DNA of 6,215 nt. It comes from an uncultured Eubacteriales bacterium. GTDB taxonomy: Bacteria; Bacillota; Clostridia; Lachnospirales; Bianqueaceae. Below, one piece after another: positions 5,236-6,215 of this stretch. The position numbers and the translations under genes were made by a program. Below the pieces are notes generated by a model that saw only the letters and a list, made by a program, of their open reading frames with translations, was not told the origin of the DNA and made no database searches. The DNA is taken from NCBI GenBank assembly GCA_902782895.1, contig CACZPA010000012.1:1-6215 (forward strand), in the 5' to 3' direction. The stretch's first letter is position 1. Each line of letters begins with the position of its first letter.

Positions 5236-6215
5236 ATGGCAGATAAGATTTGCCCGCATGCAGAGGAGTGCGGAGGATGTGCATACGCTGCTGTACCGTA
5301 TGAAGAACAGCTGGCCGCCAAACAGAAATACGTGGACGGGCTGCTGTCGCCTTTCGCGAAGGTTTCACCGATCATCGGCGCGGCACAGCCGCTCTATTAC
5401 CGCAATAAAGCACACCGTGTGCTTAGTGTAAGCAGGAATGGGCGGATCAGCTCGGGTATCTACGCCGAGGGGACACACCGCGTGATTCCTGTGAAGGAAT
5501 GCCTTATAGAGGATCGGACCTGCCAGCTGATCCTGGAAGACCTTGCTGCATTGGTACAGTCTTTCCGGCTGCCTGCCTACCACGAAGACCGCAGGACCGG
5601 GCTGATCCGGCATTTTCTGGTGCGCAGAGGCATCGCGACCGGGGAGGTCATGGCCGTGATTGTGACGGCGAGTACGGTTTTCCCGTCCCGCAAAAACTTT
5701 GTCAAGGCTTTGCTGGAACTGCACCCGGAGATCACGACAGTGGTCCAGAACGTGAATTCCCGCAAGACTAACATGGTTCTTGGGGACAGAGATATTGTGC
5801 TTTTCGGCAAAGGCTGGATCGAAGACCGTCTGTGCGGACATATTTTCCGCATCTCGCCGAATTCCTTCTATCAGGTGAATCCTGCGCAGACGGAGATTCT
5901 GTACAATACGGCGATCCGGATGGCCGGGCTGACCGGTCGTGAAACTGTGATCGATGCCTACTGCGGGATCGGGACGATCGGAATCTGCGCTGCGCCGCAC
6001 GCGGGACAGGTTTTCGGAATCGAACTGAACGCAGGTGCTGTGCAGGACGCGTGGCAGAACGCGAAACGCAATCAGCTCGCCAATATCCAGTTCGCGGCGG
6101 GCGATGCCGGGGAGTGTATGGTTCAGCAGGCCGCGGAAGGACGCCATGTGGATGTGGTCTTCCTCGATCCGCCGAGGGCCGGGACAACTCCGGAGTTCAT
6201 ACAGGCCTGCAGGAA
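5236..6215 (+). CDS. rlmD: 23S rRNA m5U methyltransferase, TrmA/RumA family, TRAM-less (3' end outside window)
   Basis: The first 326 residues of an SAM-dependent RNA (uracil-5-)-methyltransferase; the frame is open to the window edge. Cys6, Cys12 and Cys15 in CPHAEECGGC, plus Cys89 in VKECL, match the four ligands of the family's [4Fe-4S] cluster. NSFYQVNP (209-216) and DAYCGIGTIGI (240-250) form the SAM-binding region, and FLDPPRAG (309-316) is the conserved DPPR motif. The catalytic cysteine of the later SCNP-type motif lies beyond the window. The ATG at 5236 follows an AGAGGG element (5223-5228 region) at good spacing. The protein starts almost at the Fe-S motif, so the N-terminal TRAM domain usual in RlmD/RlmCD is absent. 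An in-frame stop at 5164-5166 rules out a longer start. That layout is like E. coli RlmC, so the exact target uridine (747, 1939 or both) is uncertain and the symbol is provisional. Confidence 0.92.
   Translation, partial: MADKICPHAEECGGCAYAAVPYEEQLAAKQKYVDGLLSPFAKVSPIIGAAQPLYYRNKAHRVLSVSRNGRISSGIYAEGTHRVIPVKECLIEDRTCQLILEDLAALVQSFRLPAYHEDRRTGLIRHFLVRRGIATGEVMAVIVTASTVFPSRKNFVKALLELHPEITTVVQNVNSRKTNMVLGDRDIVLFGKGWIEDRLCGHIFRISPNSFYQVNPAQTEILYNTAIRMAGLTGRETVIDAYCGIGTIGICAAPHAGQVFGIELNAGAVQDAWQNAKRNQLANIQFAAGDAGECMVQQAAEGRHVDVVFLDPPRAGTTPEFIQACR

Noticed and set aside
5365..6147. A 260-codon minus-strand frame opposite the methyltransferase gene
   Set aside because: The plus strand encodes a clear Fe-S and SAM-binding enzyme here; the antisense translation is rich in Arg, His and Asp and shows no family motif.

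Overview
The window looks like chromosomal DNA from a GC-rich, Clostridia-like member of the Bacillota. This is inferred from the strong GGAGG-type ribosome binding sites, one TTG start, tight gene packing, and the combination of an Lhr-like helicase, a hom gene with a C-terminal ACT domain, and an RNA uracil methyltransferase. No rRNA, tRNA, CRISPR array, insertion sequence or prophage gene is visible.

Layout: (1) Positions 1-75 hold the last 24 codons of an unidentified protein. Its stop codon overlaps the Shine-Dalgarno sequence of the next gene, which starts with TTG at 88. (2) 88-2436 (+) encodes a 782-aa superfamily 2 DEIH-box helicase with an Lhr-like C-terminal half and an unusual charged insert between its two RecA lobes. 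(3) A 60-nt convergent junction carries three imperfect 14-15 nt tandem repeats and no convincing terminator. (4) On the minus strand, hom (homoserine dehydrogenase, 4899-3604) is followed after 48 nt by a threonine-aldolase gene (3555-2497). (5) hom starts from a near-consensus promoter whose -10 is the palindrome ATTATAAT, so the same DNA also offers a perfect -10 to the divergent plus strand. (6) The plus strand then carries a 77-aa protein of unknown function (4989-5222) and, 13 nt later, a TrmA/RumA-type RNA m5U methyltransferase that lacks a TRAM domain and runs off the window.

How the genes fit together: hom supplies homoserine, the precursor of threonine and methionine, and the aldolase can split threonine into glycine and acetaldehyde, so the minus-strand pair forms a small amino-acid unit. 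The helicase is translationally tied to its cut-off upstream partner. Helicases of this kind are often found in multi-gene DNA-processing or defence-like cassettes, for example with TerB-N proteins and BREX-type ATPases, but the partner is missing here, so that link is a hypothesis. The small ORF and the methyltransferase probably form an operon. Apart from the helicase cassette, the window is mainly housekeeping.
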